This document shows, piece by piece, positions 1 to 6,524 of a stretch of DNA of 10,777 bases. A program made the translations under genes and the position numbers. This DNA comes from Oscillospiraceae bacterium (GTDB lineage Bacteria; Bacillota; Clostridia; Oscillospirales; Ruminococcaceae). The notes beneath the pieces were generated by a model. The model was not told the origin of the DNA. It saw only the letters and a list, made by a program, of their open reading frames with translations, and searched no databases. Where the stretch lies: positions 1-10,777 of the forward strand of contig DOQG01000005.1 of NCBI GenBank assembly GCA_003512525.1, given 5' to 3'. Numbering within the stretch: the stretch's first letter is position 1; every line of letters begins with the position of its first letter.

Positions 1-20
1 CCTCTATTTTATCATAAATA

Positions 21-56
21 TGTAAACTATGTCCTTGCACATACTGTAAACTATGT
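21..56. repeat. 12-bp direct repeat pair in left intergenic DNA
   Basis: TGTAAACTATGT occurs twice, at 21-32 and 45-56, with start-to-start spacing of 24 bp. The copies are exact and lie on the same face of the helix if the period is read as a little over two turns. No gene, start codon or convincing promoter is attached to them inside the window. They could be binding sites for a regulator of a gene beyond the left edge or decay products of a longer repeat; the sequence does not decide. Confidence 0.6.
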
Positions 57-231
57 TATCACACTATACACAAGTCCCTCTCCCTAGTCCCTTTGGTTCT
101 TTCCCTCGTTCATAGCAGCAACGTTATTAAATGGAATAGCGAACCCGAGAAGTGCTATCCAACTAATAGAACTATCGGTAGCCTGCTATCATTGTTAATT
201 ACTAAAGCAATATAATAGGAGCAAAACATAC
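57..231. other. Intergenic stretch without a gene
   Basis: No coding region with a plausible ribosome-binding site is seen on either strand. A pyrimidine-rich tract (75-107) carries four CCC runs. The 7-mer TGCTATC appears twice near 152 and 183. No tRNA, no insertion-sequence ends and no convincing promoter were recognised. The region separates the end of the large minus-strand operon from whatever lies to the left. Confidence 0.5.
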
Positions 232-278
232 AAAAAAGTGAGCCGAGCGCATTATCCTTTGCGCTTCGACTCACTTTT
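232..278 (-). terminator. Rho-independent terminator of the rnf operon
   Basis: Read on the minus strand, a stem of about 17 bp is formed by AAAAGTGAGTCGAAGCGC and GCGCTCGGCTCACTTTT, with one mismatch and one bulge, closing a 10-nt loop (251-260). It is followed by an uninterrupted run of six T (minus strand, plus positions 232-237). It lies about 30 nt after the stop codon of the GGDEF-like gene and is the only strong terminator seen downstream of rnfC on that strand, so it probably ends the whole nine-gene transcript. Confidence 0.9.
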
Positions 279-280
279 CC

Positions 281-297
281 GGGCTGTATCACAGCCC
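281..297 (-). other. Perfect 7-bp hairpin ahead of the terminator
   Basis: GGGCTGT and ACAGCCC form a perfect 7-bp stem with a 3-nt loop. It sits between the stop codon at 309-311 and the main terminator stem at 232-278, two bases from the latter. It has no T-run of its own, so it would not terminate alone. It could stack on the terminator or protect the 3' end of the message from exonucleases; that role is inferred. Confidence 0.6.
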
Positions 298-308
298 CAT
301 TTTCATAC

Positions 309-1487
309 TCACTTCTCCCCATCGGGTCTGAACGTATGCTCCTTGAACGCTATACAGTTTCCTCCTATACGCTTTGCAACATTCTGCGAACGCATAGCCC
401 TTTCGTATATATCATCATATGTATCACCCGGCATACCCCTTGCGGCACTGACCGTAACAGTTACACTATGATAGCGCTGTGCCTCGGGGAACGATATCTT
501 CATATCCCTCACAGCACTTCTTATCTCTTCACTGAGCACTATAGCTTCCTTATCAGTCTTTACAGGCAGACAAACAAGTATCTTGTCGCTTTCATAACGG
601 CAGGTTATATCCGTGCGTGATTTTGATATTATCTTGACGCAGTTTGCCACATTCGCAAGCACCTCGTCTGACTTTTCTGTGCCGTAAAGCCTGTTGTACT
701 CTGCAAAGTTATCTATATCAACAAGTAAAAGCGCAACGCTGTTACCCGTCCTTAAAAGCTCAGTTGCCTTTTCTATGCCGTACGCCCTGTTATAGAGGTC
801 TGTACGGCTGTCCATGACCGCCGACATCTTCATTCTCTGCCTGTCGTCCTTTATCCGCTTTGAGTTTATCATTCTTGCGGTATAAAGGCTGTACATCGAG
901 CAGGATATAAAGAAGCCGAGGAGCGCCAGTCCCCACACAGTAAAGGGATAATAACCCGATACATTGTTCATACAACAGAGTATTGTGTACCACACCGGGA
1001 TAATTCCTAGGAAGAATGCCGATGCGGCAGGCGCAAACACGGGAACTGCGGCAAATACCATAACAGTCACAGCCGTCTGTGAAAGTCCCGATGCTCCGGC
1101 GGCGCACCCCGTAACCTTTATACAGTAGGATATAAGATACAGCCCCCAGAAAACATATGGATAATATGACGGGTATTTACCGCTGAAATAAAAGCCGAAG
1201 CCGACACCGCACACTGCGGTGAACAGTATCAGAACCTCACCCGCTATCTCCGCCGAGCCGCCGTCGGTGATTATTCCCTCAAATATTACCGAGAGGAACG
1301 TACACAATATCATTATAAGCGCCGCTATCGGTATAATGCGGCAGTTATAGCGTGAAATACAAGCATCAAGCAGGCTTTTGCCGCTCTTTCCCTCTATCTT
1401 CTGAGTAGAAAACTTTGCCGCAGTTGCCATAGGCAGGCGGTTCTTTATTTCGTTTGCTCCGAGTGAAAACAACTCTGTTACTTTCAT
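309..1487 (-). CDS. Membrane protein with degenerate GGDEF domain
   Basis: A 392-residue protein. Residues about 50-205 hold five or six hydrophobic segments, with no recognisable periplasmic sensor fold. Residues about 225-385 are a GGDEF-type (diguanylate cyclase) domain: DSRTDLYNR opens it and LLLVDIDNF (254-260, metal-binding DID 257-259) is intact. The signature loop that should read RYGGDEF reads RYESDKI (297-303), losing both glycines and the glutamate. The allosteric RxxD site is replaced by SRTD (290-293), and the usual ND..GH reads NRLYGT. GGDEF proteins make c-di-GMP from two GTP; this one is predicted inactive as an enzyme and may act as a nucleotide-binding receptor or a structural partner. 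Start ATG at 1485-1487, with GAAAGGAA (1497-1504) nine nt upstream. It is the last gene of the rnf transcription unit, six nt after its neighbour. The fold is fairly sure; the role is unknown. Confidence 0.85.
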   Translation of the reverse strand: MKVTELFSLGANEIKNRLPMATAAKFSTQKIEGKSGKSLLDACISRYNCRIIPIAALIMILCTFLSVIFEGIITDGGSAEIAGEVLILFTAVCGVGFGFYFSGKYPSYYPYVFWGLYLISYCIKVTGCAAGASGLSQTAVTVMVFAAVPVFAPAASAFFLGIIPVWYTILCCMNNVSGYYPFTVWGLALLGFFISCSMYSLYTARMINSKRIKDDRQRMKMSAVMDSRTDLYNRAYGIEKATELLRTGNSVALLLVDIDNFAEYNRLYGTEKSDEVLANVANCVKIISKSRTDITCRYESDKILVCLPVKTDKEAIVLSEEIRSAVRDMKISFPEAQRYHSVTVTVSAARGMPGDTYDDIYERAMRSQNVAKRIGGNCIAFKEHTFRPDGEK

Positions 1488-1493
1488 TATTTT

Positions 1494-2225
1494 TTATTCC
1501 TTTCGGGAATTATCCTCACCGTTATCCGCCGGTTCGGTGAAATTTCTTCCGCAGTGCTCACAGAAGGACGAATTGCCGTTTATCTTTGCGTGGCAGAACG
1601 GGCACTCGTCATAATGCTCAAGCTGAACGCTTCCGTCATCGCCCGAGTAATCCTCAATTTCAAGGTTATCCGTAAACAGGCTCTTACGCTTTCTGAAGTA
1701 AATATAGTTAAGCAGTGATATAACACCCGAAAATACTACGCTCACTATTATATTTCTGACAGCGCCGCCGAATGTATAAACCTCAGGATTGACCATAACA
1801 TTAAGACACCCTGACATAAGCTGTCGCACGCCGTTGATAACAGGAACAGAGATCAGAAAAGCCACTATCAGATTATATCCCGACACTGCGAGCGTCCCCA
1901 TTCTTTTGAATACAAGTACACACAGCACGAGAAGATAAACCGTTACCAGAAAATCTGCTACGGCGATCGCCGTGAATAATTCCATATTCATTCCGGATAT
2001 TTCGGTAAAGGCAGCCTGTATCTTTTCGATAGCTTCGGGATTGTTAATTGTGGCGGCTATAAGAATATAACTGATTATACCCGATATGCAGTTAATGATA
2101 TTGAGTATCATCGACACATATCTGAAAAATTTAAACCACTTCAGCGGCAGCGGATAATAATCCATTCTGCGCCGCACCATATCTTTTCTTAAAGCTTTTT
2201 CGTTGTTTACGTTTGTGTTTTCCAT
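1494..2225 (-). CDS. Four-span membrane protein with C-terminal zinc ribbon
   Basis: A predicted protein of 243 residues; family not recognised. A short polar N-terminus leads into the motif DYYPLPLKWFKFFRY, then four hydrophobic segments, then YFRKRKSLFTDN, an acidic linker, and a C-terminal zinc ribbon CPFC-x10-CEHC (cysteines about 208, 211, 222, 225). It is a clear paralogue of the preceding gene (2240-2827), which shares the YxxPL..WF.(I/F)F entry motif and the YF..R.SLF(S/T)D exit motif but has no zinc ribbon. The ATG at 2223-2225 is chosen over an in-frame TTG at 2241-2243, because AAAGGA (2235-2240) lies nine nt before the ATG and inside the extra codons. It sits between its paralogue and the GGDEF-like gene in the rnf transcription unit. 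The zinc ribbon may serve protein contact or dimerisation; that is inference. Confidence 0.85.
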   Translation of the reverse strand: MENTNVNNEKALRKDMVRRRMDYYPLPLKWFKFFRYVSMILNIINCISGIISYILIAATINNPEAIEKIQAAFTEISGMNMELFTAIAVADFLVTVYLLVLCVLVFKRMGTLAVSGYNLIVAFLISVPVINGVRQLMSGCLNVMVNPEVYTFGGAVRNIIVSVVFSGVISLLNYIYFRKRKSLFTDNLEIEDYSGDDGSVQLEHYDECPFCHAKINGNSSFCEHCGRNFTEPADNGEDNSRKE

Positions 2226-2234
2226 TTTGTTACG

Positions 2235-2240
2235 TCCTTT
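2235..2240 (-). promoter_or_regulatory. Ribosome-binding site fixing the start at 2225
   Basis: AAAGGA on the minus strand, touching the stop codon of the preceding gene (2240-2242) and nine nt before the ATG at 2223-2225. It falls within the codons that would be added by the upstream TTG, so the longer reading is unlikely. Confidence 0.75.
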
Positions 2241-2827
2241 CAATCACTGAAAAGGCTCCTTCTGTTTTTGAAATATCTTAAATTCAGAATGAGCCATACT
2301 GCCATAAATACTACTGAGAAAATTGCGAAAAGTATATTTGTTATGCTGACTTCATAGCCGTCAACACCACTGAACAGCGCAACTCTGAAAAGCTCGCTTG
2401 CCGAGGTGCTGACTGCGTTTACCGCAGAAGTATAGATGAGGAAAAATTTAAGGAAACCGTAAGATCTTTGCGTCAGCTCGGAAAGCTGTCTGAACATTAT
2501 AACGCAAAGAGGAACAACAGCCGCAAGCAGTACCGACATTACGATATTGTATGCAATAAAGCCGGGTATTGCGGCGGCATTTGCCTGTTTTTGCACTTCA
2601 TCACTGAATGACGCAAATACCGACACAACGCATACTATAGCCGAGTAGCCCGACATAACAGCCTGCAACACCGTTATCACGGTCTTGAATATCCTAAACC
2701 ATGTTATCGACAGCGGGCAATCATACAGCTTAGTGTTCGCATAGCGTATTCTGTCACTACGGCTGTTTATTACGGGTTTCTTAGGTTCATTCTTGTACGA
2801 ACTGTTCTTTCTCTTTGCTTTTGACAT
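2240..2827 (-). CDS. Four-span membrane protein, paralogue of next gene
   Basis: A predicted protein of 195 residues; family not recognised. A lysine-rich, polar N-terminus of about 40 residues is followed by YDCPLSITWFRIFK, four hydrophobic segments with short loops, and a basic C-terminal end, LRYFKNRRSLFSD. The entry and exit motifs, the number of spans and the order match the downstream gene, so the pair is a tandem duplication, but this copy stops before the linker and zinc ribbon. The basic ends suggest both termini are cytoplasmic by the positive-inside rule. The ATG at 2825-2827 is preferred over one at 2846-2848, because AAAGGAA (2839-2845) lies 11-12 nt before it and falls inside the longer reading, as in its paralogue. 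It follows rnfB by 39 nt without a strong terminator, so it is probably co-transcribed with rnf. Confidence 0.8.
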   Translation of the reverse strand: MSKAKRKNSSYKNEPKKPVINSRSDRIRYANTKLYDCPLSITWFRIFKTVITVLQAVMSGYSAIVCVVSVFASFSDEVQKQANAAAIPGFIAYNIVMSVLLAAVVPLCVIMFRQLSELTQRSYGFLKFFLIYTSAVNAVSTSASELFRVALFSGVDGYEVSITNILFAIFSVVFMAVWLILNLRYFKNRRSLFSD

Positions 2828-2838
2828 CTCTTGTCGGT

Positions 2839-2845
2839 TTCCTTT
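2839..2845 (-). promoter_or_regulatory. Ribosome-binding site fixing the start at 2827
   Basis: AAAGGAA on the minus strand, 11 nt before the ATG at 2825-2827. The alternative ATG at 2846-2848 abuts this site and itself has only a weak AGG upstream. The same arrangement, a near-start codon followed at once by AAAGGA, occurs at the paralogue, which hints that this translation-start region was duplicated along with the gene. Confidence 0.65.
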
Positions 2846-2855
2846 CATTTGCCTG

Positions 2856-2872
2856 AAATAATCAGATTATTT
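2856..2872 (-). other. AT-only hairpin across the rnfB stop codon
   Basis: AAATAAT and ATTATTT form a perfect 7-bp stem with a 3-nt loop, including the rnfB stop codon (2867-2869). It has no GC pairs and no following T-run, so it is too weak to be a standard terminator. It might slightly reduce read-through into the downstream membrane-protein genes; that is speculative. Confidence 0.4.
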
Positions 2873-3694
2873 ATCCGCCTGCTCCGCCTTATCGGAATGT
2901 GCGCAGGTTATATTGACAAGGCACTTTCTCGGACAGGCTGATACGCAAGTGCCGCACGAGGTACACTTGTCATAGTCGATCACGGCGTGGTTATCTGCAA
3001 CAACTACAGCGCCCCGGGGACACTTTTTTTCGCATATCTTACAACCGATACAACCATTGGTACATACCGTTCTTGTGACCTTGCCGCTGTCCTTTGACGA
3101 ACAACGCAGAGCGACTGTGCTTGTTTCTTTTCGGAGGAATATAAGGTGGTTCGGACAGGCGGTAACGCACTTTCCGCAGCCGCCGCACTTAGCGGGGTCA
3201 ACGACCGCAACACCGTCTGTTATCGTGATCGCATCATTACCACAAACCGCTGCGCAGTCGCCGTATCCGGCACAGCCGAAACGGCACTCGCCCTTGCCGT
3301 TGTAGAATTTCTCAACAGCGGCGCAGGACTTTGTTCCCGTAAAGACAAATCTGTCCTTAGTCGCTTTTTCACAGCCATTACAACGCACATAGGCTACCTC
3401 ACGGATAAACTCTCCGCCCTCAGTGCCCATTATCGCGTTTATCTTCTTCATGACCTCTGCGCCGCCGGGCTTACAAAGGTTAGTCGGCGCACCGTCATGA
3501 GCTACAGCGGCGGCATATCCCGCACAACCCGAATAGCCGCAGCCGCCGCAGTTTGCACCGGGAAGTGCCTCTGTTATCTTTGCCTCGGTTTCGTCTGTCT
3601 TTACAGCCAGCACCTTTGACGCTATCAGCAGTAATATACCCGAAAGTGCGCCGAAGCCGAGAAATATAAGTATAGGTAAAATATATTCTTTCAT
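2867..3694 (-). CDS. rnfB: Rnf complex subunit B, multi-[4Fe-4S] ferredoxin
   Basis: A 275-residue iron-sulfur subunit of the Rnf ferredoxin:NAD+ oxidoreductase, the expected entry point for electrons from reduced ferredoxin at the cytoplasmic face. Residues about 5-28 form one membrane anchor. The Fe-S domain signature CGGCGYSGC with a fourth cysteine follows (C49, C52, C57, C74). A Clostridia-type cysteine-rich middle comes next (C105, C108, C124, C137, C141, C147, C151). Then come two-cluster ferredoxin segments CGGCGKCVTACP (C170-C180), CTNGCIGCKICEKKCP (C211-C225) and CTSCGTCVSACP (C244-C254). Extra cysteines at 198, 258 and 264 are unassigned. The length is typical of clostridial RnfB and longer than the proteobacterial RsxB type. 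Start ATG at 3692-3694 with AAAGGAAAG upstream, 15 nt after rnfA. It is the last rnf gene in the canonical C-D-G-E-A-B order. Confidence 0.97.
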   Translation of the reverse strand: MKEYILPILIFLGFGALSGILLLIASKVLAVKTDETEAKITEALPGANCGGCGYSGCAGYAAAVAHDGAPTNLCKPGGAEVMKKINAIMGTEGGEFIREVAYVRCNGCEKATKDRFVFTGTKSCAAVEKFYNGKGECRFGCAGYGDCAAVCGNDAITITDGVAVVDPAKCGGCGKCVTACPNHLIFLRKETSTVALRCSSKDSGKVTRTVCTNGCIGCKICEKKCPRGAVVVADNHAVIDYDKCTSCGTCVSACPRKCLVNITCAHSDKAEQADK

Positions 3695-3709
3695 CGTCTT
3701 TCCTTTCGC

Positions 3710-4312
3710 TTAACCGCCGAAAATTCCGTCAACAACACCGCCGAAGCCTATGAAAGCAAGCGATACTATCGAAGCCGCCATAAGCGTTATCGGCGCGCCC
3801 TGAAGCGCCTTGGGTATGTCACAGCGTTCAAGTCTTGAGCGAACGCCAGAGAATATTATCATTGCTATCATAAAGCCAAGGCCCGCACCGAACGAGTTTA
3901 CAACACTCTCCAAAAGGTTATAGTCCTTTGTAAGGTTAAGCAGTGTAACACCGAGAACGGCACAGTTTGTGGTGATAAGTGGAAGATACACGCCGAGCGA
4001 CTTATAAAGCGGCGGCATATATTTTTTCAGCACCATTTCAACAAGCTGAACGAATACGGCTATTACAAGGATAAACGCTATCGTATTCATATACTCTATT
4101 CCGAGCGGAACAAGTATTCCGTAGTAGATAGGATAGGTAACAAGGCTTGCGCAGACCATTACGAACGTAACCGCCGCACCCATACCTATCGAGCTGTCAA
4201 GCTTCTTTGATACGCCGAGGAACGGGCAGATACCTAGGAATTTCGATAATACAAAGTTTTCAGTAAGTATACCTGTCAGCAGTATTATCATCAGATTTTT
4301 TGCGATTTCCAT
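3710..4312 (-). CDS. rnfA: Rnf complex membrane subunit A
   Basis: A 200-residue integral membrane subunit of Rnf, homologous to NqrE of the Na+-translocating NADH:quinone reductase. Six hydrophobic segments span the protein. The family motifs LTENFVLSKFLGICPFLGVS (16-35) and LPLITTNCAVLG (110-121) are intact; they carry C29 and C117, the cysteines that in this family share an intramembrane [2Fe-2S] cluster with the RnfE counterparts. RnfA and RnfE form the pseudo-symmetric core through which electrons cross the membrane. The start ATG at 4310-4312 overlaps the rnfE stop by one base (TAATG), with a strong site GGAGGTGA about eight nt upstream inside the rnfE end, so translation is probably coupled. 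Length and start match the family. Confidence 0.97.
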   Translation of the reverse strand: MEIAKNLMIILLTGILTENFVLSKFLGICPFLGVSKKLDSSIGMGAAVTFVMVCASLVTYPIYYGILVPLGIEYMNTIAFILVIAVFVQLVEMVLKKYMPPLYKSLGVYLPLITTNCAVLGVTLLNLTKDYNLLESVVNSFGAGLGFMIAMIIFSGVRSRLERCDIPKALQGAPITLMAASIVSLAFIGFGGVVDGIFGG

Positions 4313-4989
4313 TACTGCTCACCTCCGTTACCTTTTGCCTTGTCGCAAGCTCCGGGACAGCCCTCTGCGTTAGGGCAGTTGTGGCAGCCGATCTCACGGG
4401 GCTTTTTCTTCATAAGGCGGTTTACTACTGCTATAACGACACCGAGCACGAAAAATCCGCCTGCGGGGAGGATAAACAGCGTCATAGGCTCAATAAATTC
4501 AGGCATTATCGTAATGCCGAACCACTGTCCCGAGCCGAATATCTCACGGACAGAGCCTACAAGCACAAGCGTCAGCGTAAAGCCGAGTCCCATTCCAATA
4601 CCGTCCATTATCGACGGAATGACCTTGTTTTTAGAAGCGAACATTTCCGCTCTGCCGAGAATGATACAGTTTACGGTAATAAGACTCAGGTACATACCAA
4701 GGCTTGAATACACATCGGGGGCAAACGCCTGGAGCATAAGGCTTACAAACGTTACAAATCCCGCTACTATAACTATATATGCAGGAAGTCTTACCGTATC
4801 GGGGATAACTTTTTTAAGCAGTGAAATTACTATGTTTGAACATACAAGTACAAACGTTGTGGAAAGTCCCATTCCTACACCGTTTGCCGCCATTGTGGTA
4901 ATGGCGAGTGTCGGACACATACCGAGAAGCATTACCATATTCGGGTTCTCTTTTATGAGTCCTTTGGTAAACTCTTTCCAGTTACTCAT
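4312..4989 (-). CDS. rnfE: Rnf complex membrane subunit E with cysteine tail
   Basis: A 225-residue integral membrane partner of RnfA, homologous to NqrD. Six hydrophobic segments span residues about 17-195. The cluster-binding motifs LLGMCPTLA (C25) and SLITVNCIILGRAE (C108) are present, as are GIGMGLGFTLTL and the typical GSVREIFGSG loop (145-154). After the last helix and a basic stretch RLMKKKPRE, the cytoplasmic C-terminus carries GCHNCPNAEGCPGACDKAKG, with C202, C205, C211 and C215 (C-x2-C-x5-C-x3-C), a possible metal or Fe-S site not part of the minimal RnfE/NqrD core. The gene overlaps rnfG by eight nt. The start at 4987-4989 is supported by AAGGAGGT nine to ten nt upstream. Confidence 0.97.
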   Translation of the reverse strand: MSNWKEFTKGLIKENPNMVMLLGMCPTLAITTMAANGVGMGLSTTFVLVCSNIVISLLKKVIPDTVRLPAYIVIVAGFVTFVSLMLQAFAPDVYSSLGMYLSLITVNCIILGRAEMFASKNKVIPSIMDGIGMGLGFTLTLVLVGSVREIFGSGQWFGITIMPEFIEPMTLFILPAGGFFVLGVVIAVVNRLMKKKPREIGCHNCPNAEGCPGACDKAKGNGGEQ

Positions 4990-5569
4990 TCGGCTGTACC
5001 TCCTTATCCATCACCGAGTATGCCTTTACGGCAAGATTTACGGCTTTTGCCATACCCTTTGAGGAAAACGTCGAGCCTGTAATTCCCTGTACCTCGTTTT
5101 CGTTTTTCGGCTCTGACTTGACTATCGATATATCTGACTTAACGCCGTAGAACCTCTGCAGAAATGCGTCATCGTTTATCTTTGAGCCAAGACCCGGAGT
5201 TTCGCCGAGTGCGATAATACTGATACCGCTTACCGCACCGTTTTCATCAATAGCTATCACAGCGTCTATGCCATCCGCCGCATATCCGTCAACAACGGTT
5301 TCAAAAAGGAACGTGCCTTTTGTCTTGTTCTTTACTATCTTTACGATATTATCAAACTCTTCACCGTCCAGCTTTGCCGCCGCCTTATCGGTGATAAGCG
5401 CATATTCGCCCTCGCCGTCTGCGGCGATACAGCCTGCTTTCAGGTCATCCGTAAGAACACCGGACGTATCGACATAAGTCAGATTATATGTAACTATCAG
5501 CAGTGCGCAGATAAGCGTACAGATGACCGACAGTACAAGAACCGGTTTGATTTTACTAAGTACACTCAT
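4982..5569 (-). CDS. rnfG: Rnf complex subunit G, covalent-FMN protein
   Basis: A 195-residue subunit homologous to NqrC. One N-terminal membrane helix (about 8-30) anchors an extracytoplasmic FMN-binding domain. The conserved GETPGLGSKI (122-131) and the flavinylation motif ITGSTFSS (163-170) are visible. By family knowledge, FMN is attached by a phosphoester bond to the threonine, here T167, by an ApbE flavin transferase, which is not encoded in this window. The usual motif reads SGAT; here serine replaces the alanine. The start ATG at 5567-5569 overlaps the rnfD stop by four nt (ATGA), and the end overlaps rnfE by eight nt, so translation is probably coupled on both sides. Confidence 0.95.
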   Translation of the reverse strand: MSVLSKIKPVLVLSVICTLICALLIVTYNLTYVDTSGVLTDDLKAGCIAADGEGEYALITDKAAAKLDGEEFDNIVKIVKNKTKGTFLFETVVDGYAADGIDAVIAIDENGAVSGISIIALGETPGLGSKINDDAFLQRFYGVKSDISIVKSEPKNENEVQGITGSTFSSKGMAKAVNLAVKAYSVMDKEVQPNE

Positions 5570-6513
5570 TTCTTGCCGCCTTTCTGCTCACTTGCCGCAC
5601 CGAATGCCTTCGGCACTGTGAAACGGTCGATAAGCGGAGAGAGGATATTCATAAGCAGTATCGAGTACGATACGCCCTCGGGCATACTGCCAAAGCTTCG
5701 TATGAGCATAGTCACAAGGCCGCAGCCGATGCCGAATATTATCCTGCCCTTTGTGGTAATAGGAGTAGTCGCATAGTCGGTAGCCATAAATATAGCGCCA
5801 AGCAGAAGTCCGCCCGAAAGAACAGACGCTAACGCACCCTCAAGGCTTCCGCTTGAGAATATCGACAGTACGAACACCGTACCGATAAAGCACAGCGGAG
5901 TTACGGGCGATATTACACGGACAGCCACTAAGAAAATTCCGCCTATAAGCAGTGCCAGCGCGCAGGTTTCGCCTATACAGCCGCCTGTTGTTCCGAAAAA
6001 CAGGTCAGCAAGCGAAGCGGGAGTTTCGCTGACAAGGGGTGTCGATGTAGTTACTATCTCTCCTGCGTTACGGTAGTAGAACGGCTCTGCCCATGTCGTC
6101 ATATAGGACGTGAACGACAGCATAAGCACTATTCTGCCTGTTATCGCGGGGTTAGCAAAGTTCTGACCGATACCGCCGAAGAACTGCTTTACTATTACTA
6201 TTGCCACAAAGCAACCGATTATTGCCATATAAAAAGGCAATGTGACGGGCAGGTTGAATGCAAGGAGCATACCTGTTACCACAGCGGACAGATCGCTTAT
6301 CGTGTTGCTTCTTTTCATTATCTTTCTGCAAGCCCACTCAAATATAACGCAGGACGTGCAGCATATTACTGTCATTATGAGCGCTCTGAGCCCGAAGATC
6401 CACACAGACGCAACAAGCGCGGGGAGCAGTGCTATAATAACGCTCAGCATTATTTTCTGAGTCGTGACACCGGACTTTATATGCGGTGACGGCTCTATTA
6501 TAAGTTTAGACAT
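5566..6513 (-). CDS. rnfD: Rnf complex subunit D, flavinylated membrane protein
   Basis: A 315-residue polytopic subunit homologous to NqrB, with about eight to ten hydrophobic segments. It is generally assigned to ion translocation together with RnfG. The opening SPHIKSGVTTQKIM (9-22), GGIGQNFANPAITGR (113-127) and MATDYATTPIT (243-253) are typical of the family. The covalent FMN site is expected at T158 in TTSTPL (155-160). The usual form ends in ATPL, so serine replaces alanine before the acceptor threonine, as in RnfG of the same operon. The start ATG at 6511-6513 lies 11 nt after rnfC, with an AAGGG site overlapping the rnfC stop. Length agrees with the family. Confidence 0.96.
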   Translation of the reverse strand: MSKLIIEPSPHIKSGVTTQKIMLSVIIALLPALVASVWIFGLRALIMTVICCTSCVIFEWACRKIMKRSNTISDLSAVVTGMLLAFNLPVTLPFYMAIIGCFVAIVIVKQFFGGIGQNFANPAITGRIVLMLSFTSYMTTWAEPFYYRNAGEIVTTSTPLVSETPASLADLFFGTTGGCIGETCALALLIGGIFLVAVRVISPVTPLCFIGTVFVLSIFSSGSLEGALASVLSGGLLLGAIFMATDYATTPITTKGRIIFGIGCGLVTMLIRSFGSMPEGVSYSILLMNILSPLIDRFTVPKAFGAASEQKGGKK

Positions 6514-6524
6514 ATATTATACCC

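Noticed and set aside
75..107. Second G-quadruplex motif on the minus strand
   Set aside because: Four GGG runs are present, but one loop is 11 nt long, outside the usual limit, so it is not a strong candidate.
2226..2243. TTG start at 2243 for the zinc-ribbon membrane protein
   Set aside because: The ribosome-binding site AAAGGA lies inside this extension and serves the ATG at 2225.
3057..3619. Plus-strand open frames opposite rnfB
   Set aside because: They are antisense shadows of a cysteine- and alanine-rich gene, with no ribosome-binding sites or recognisable domains.
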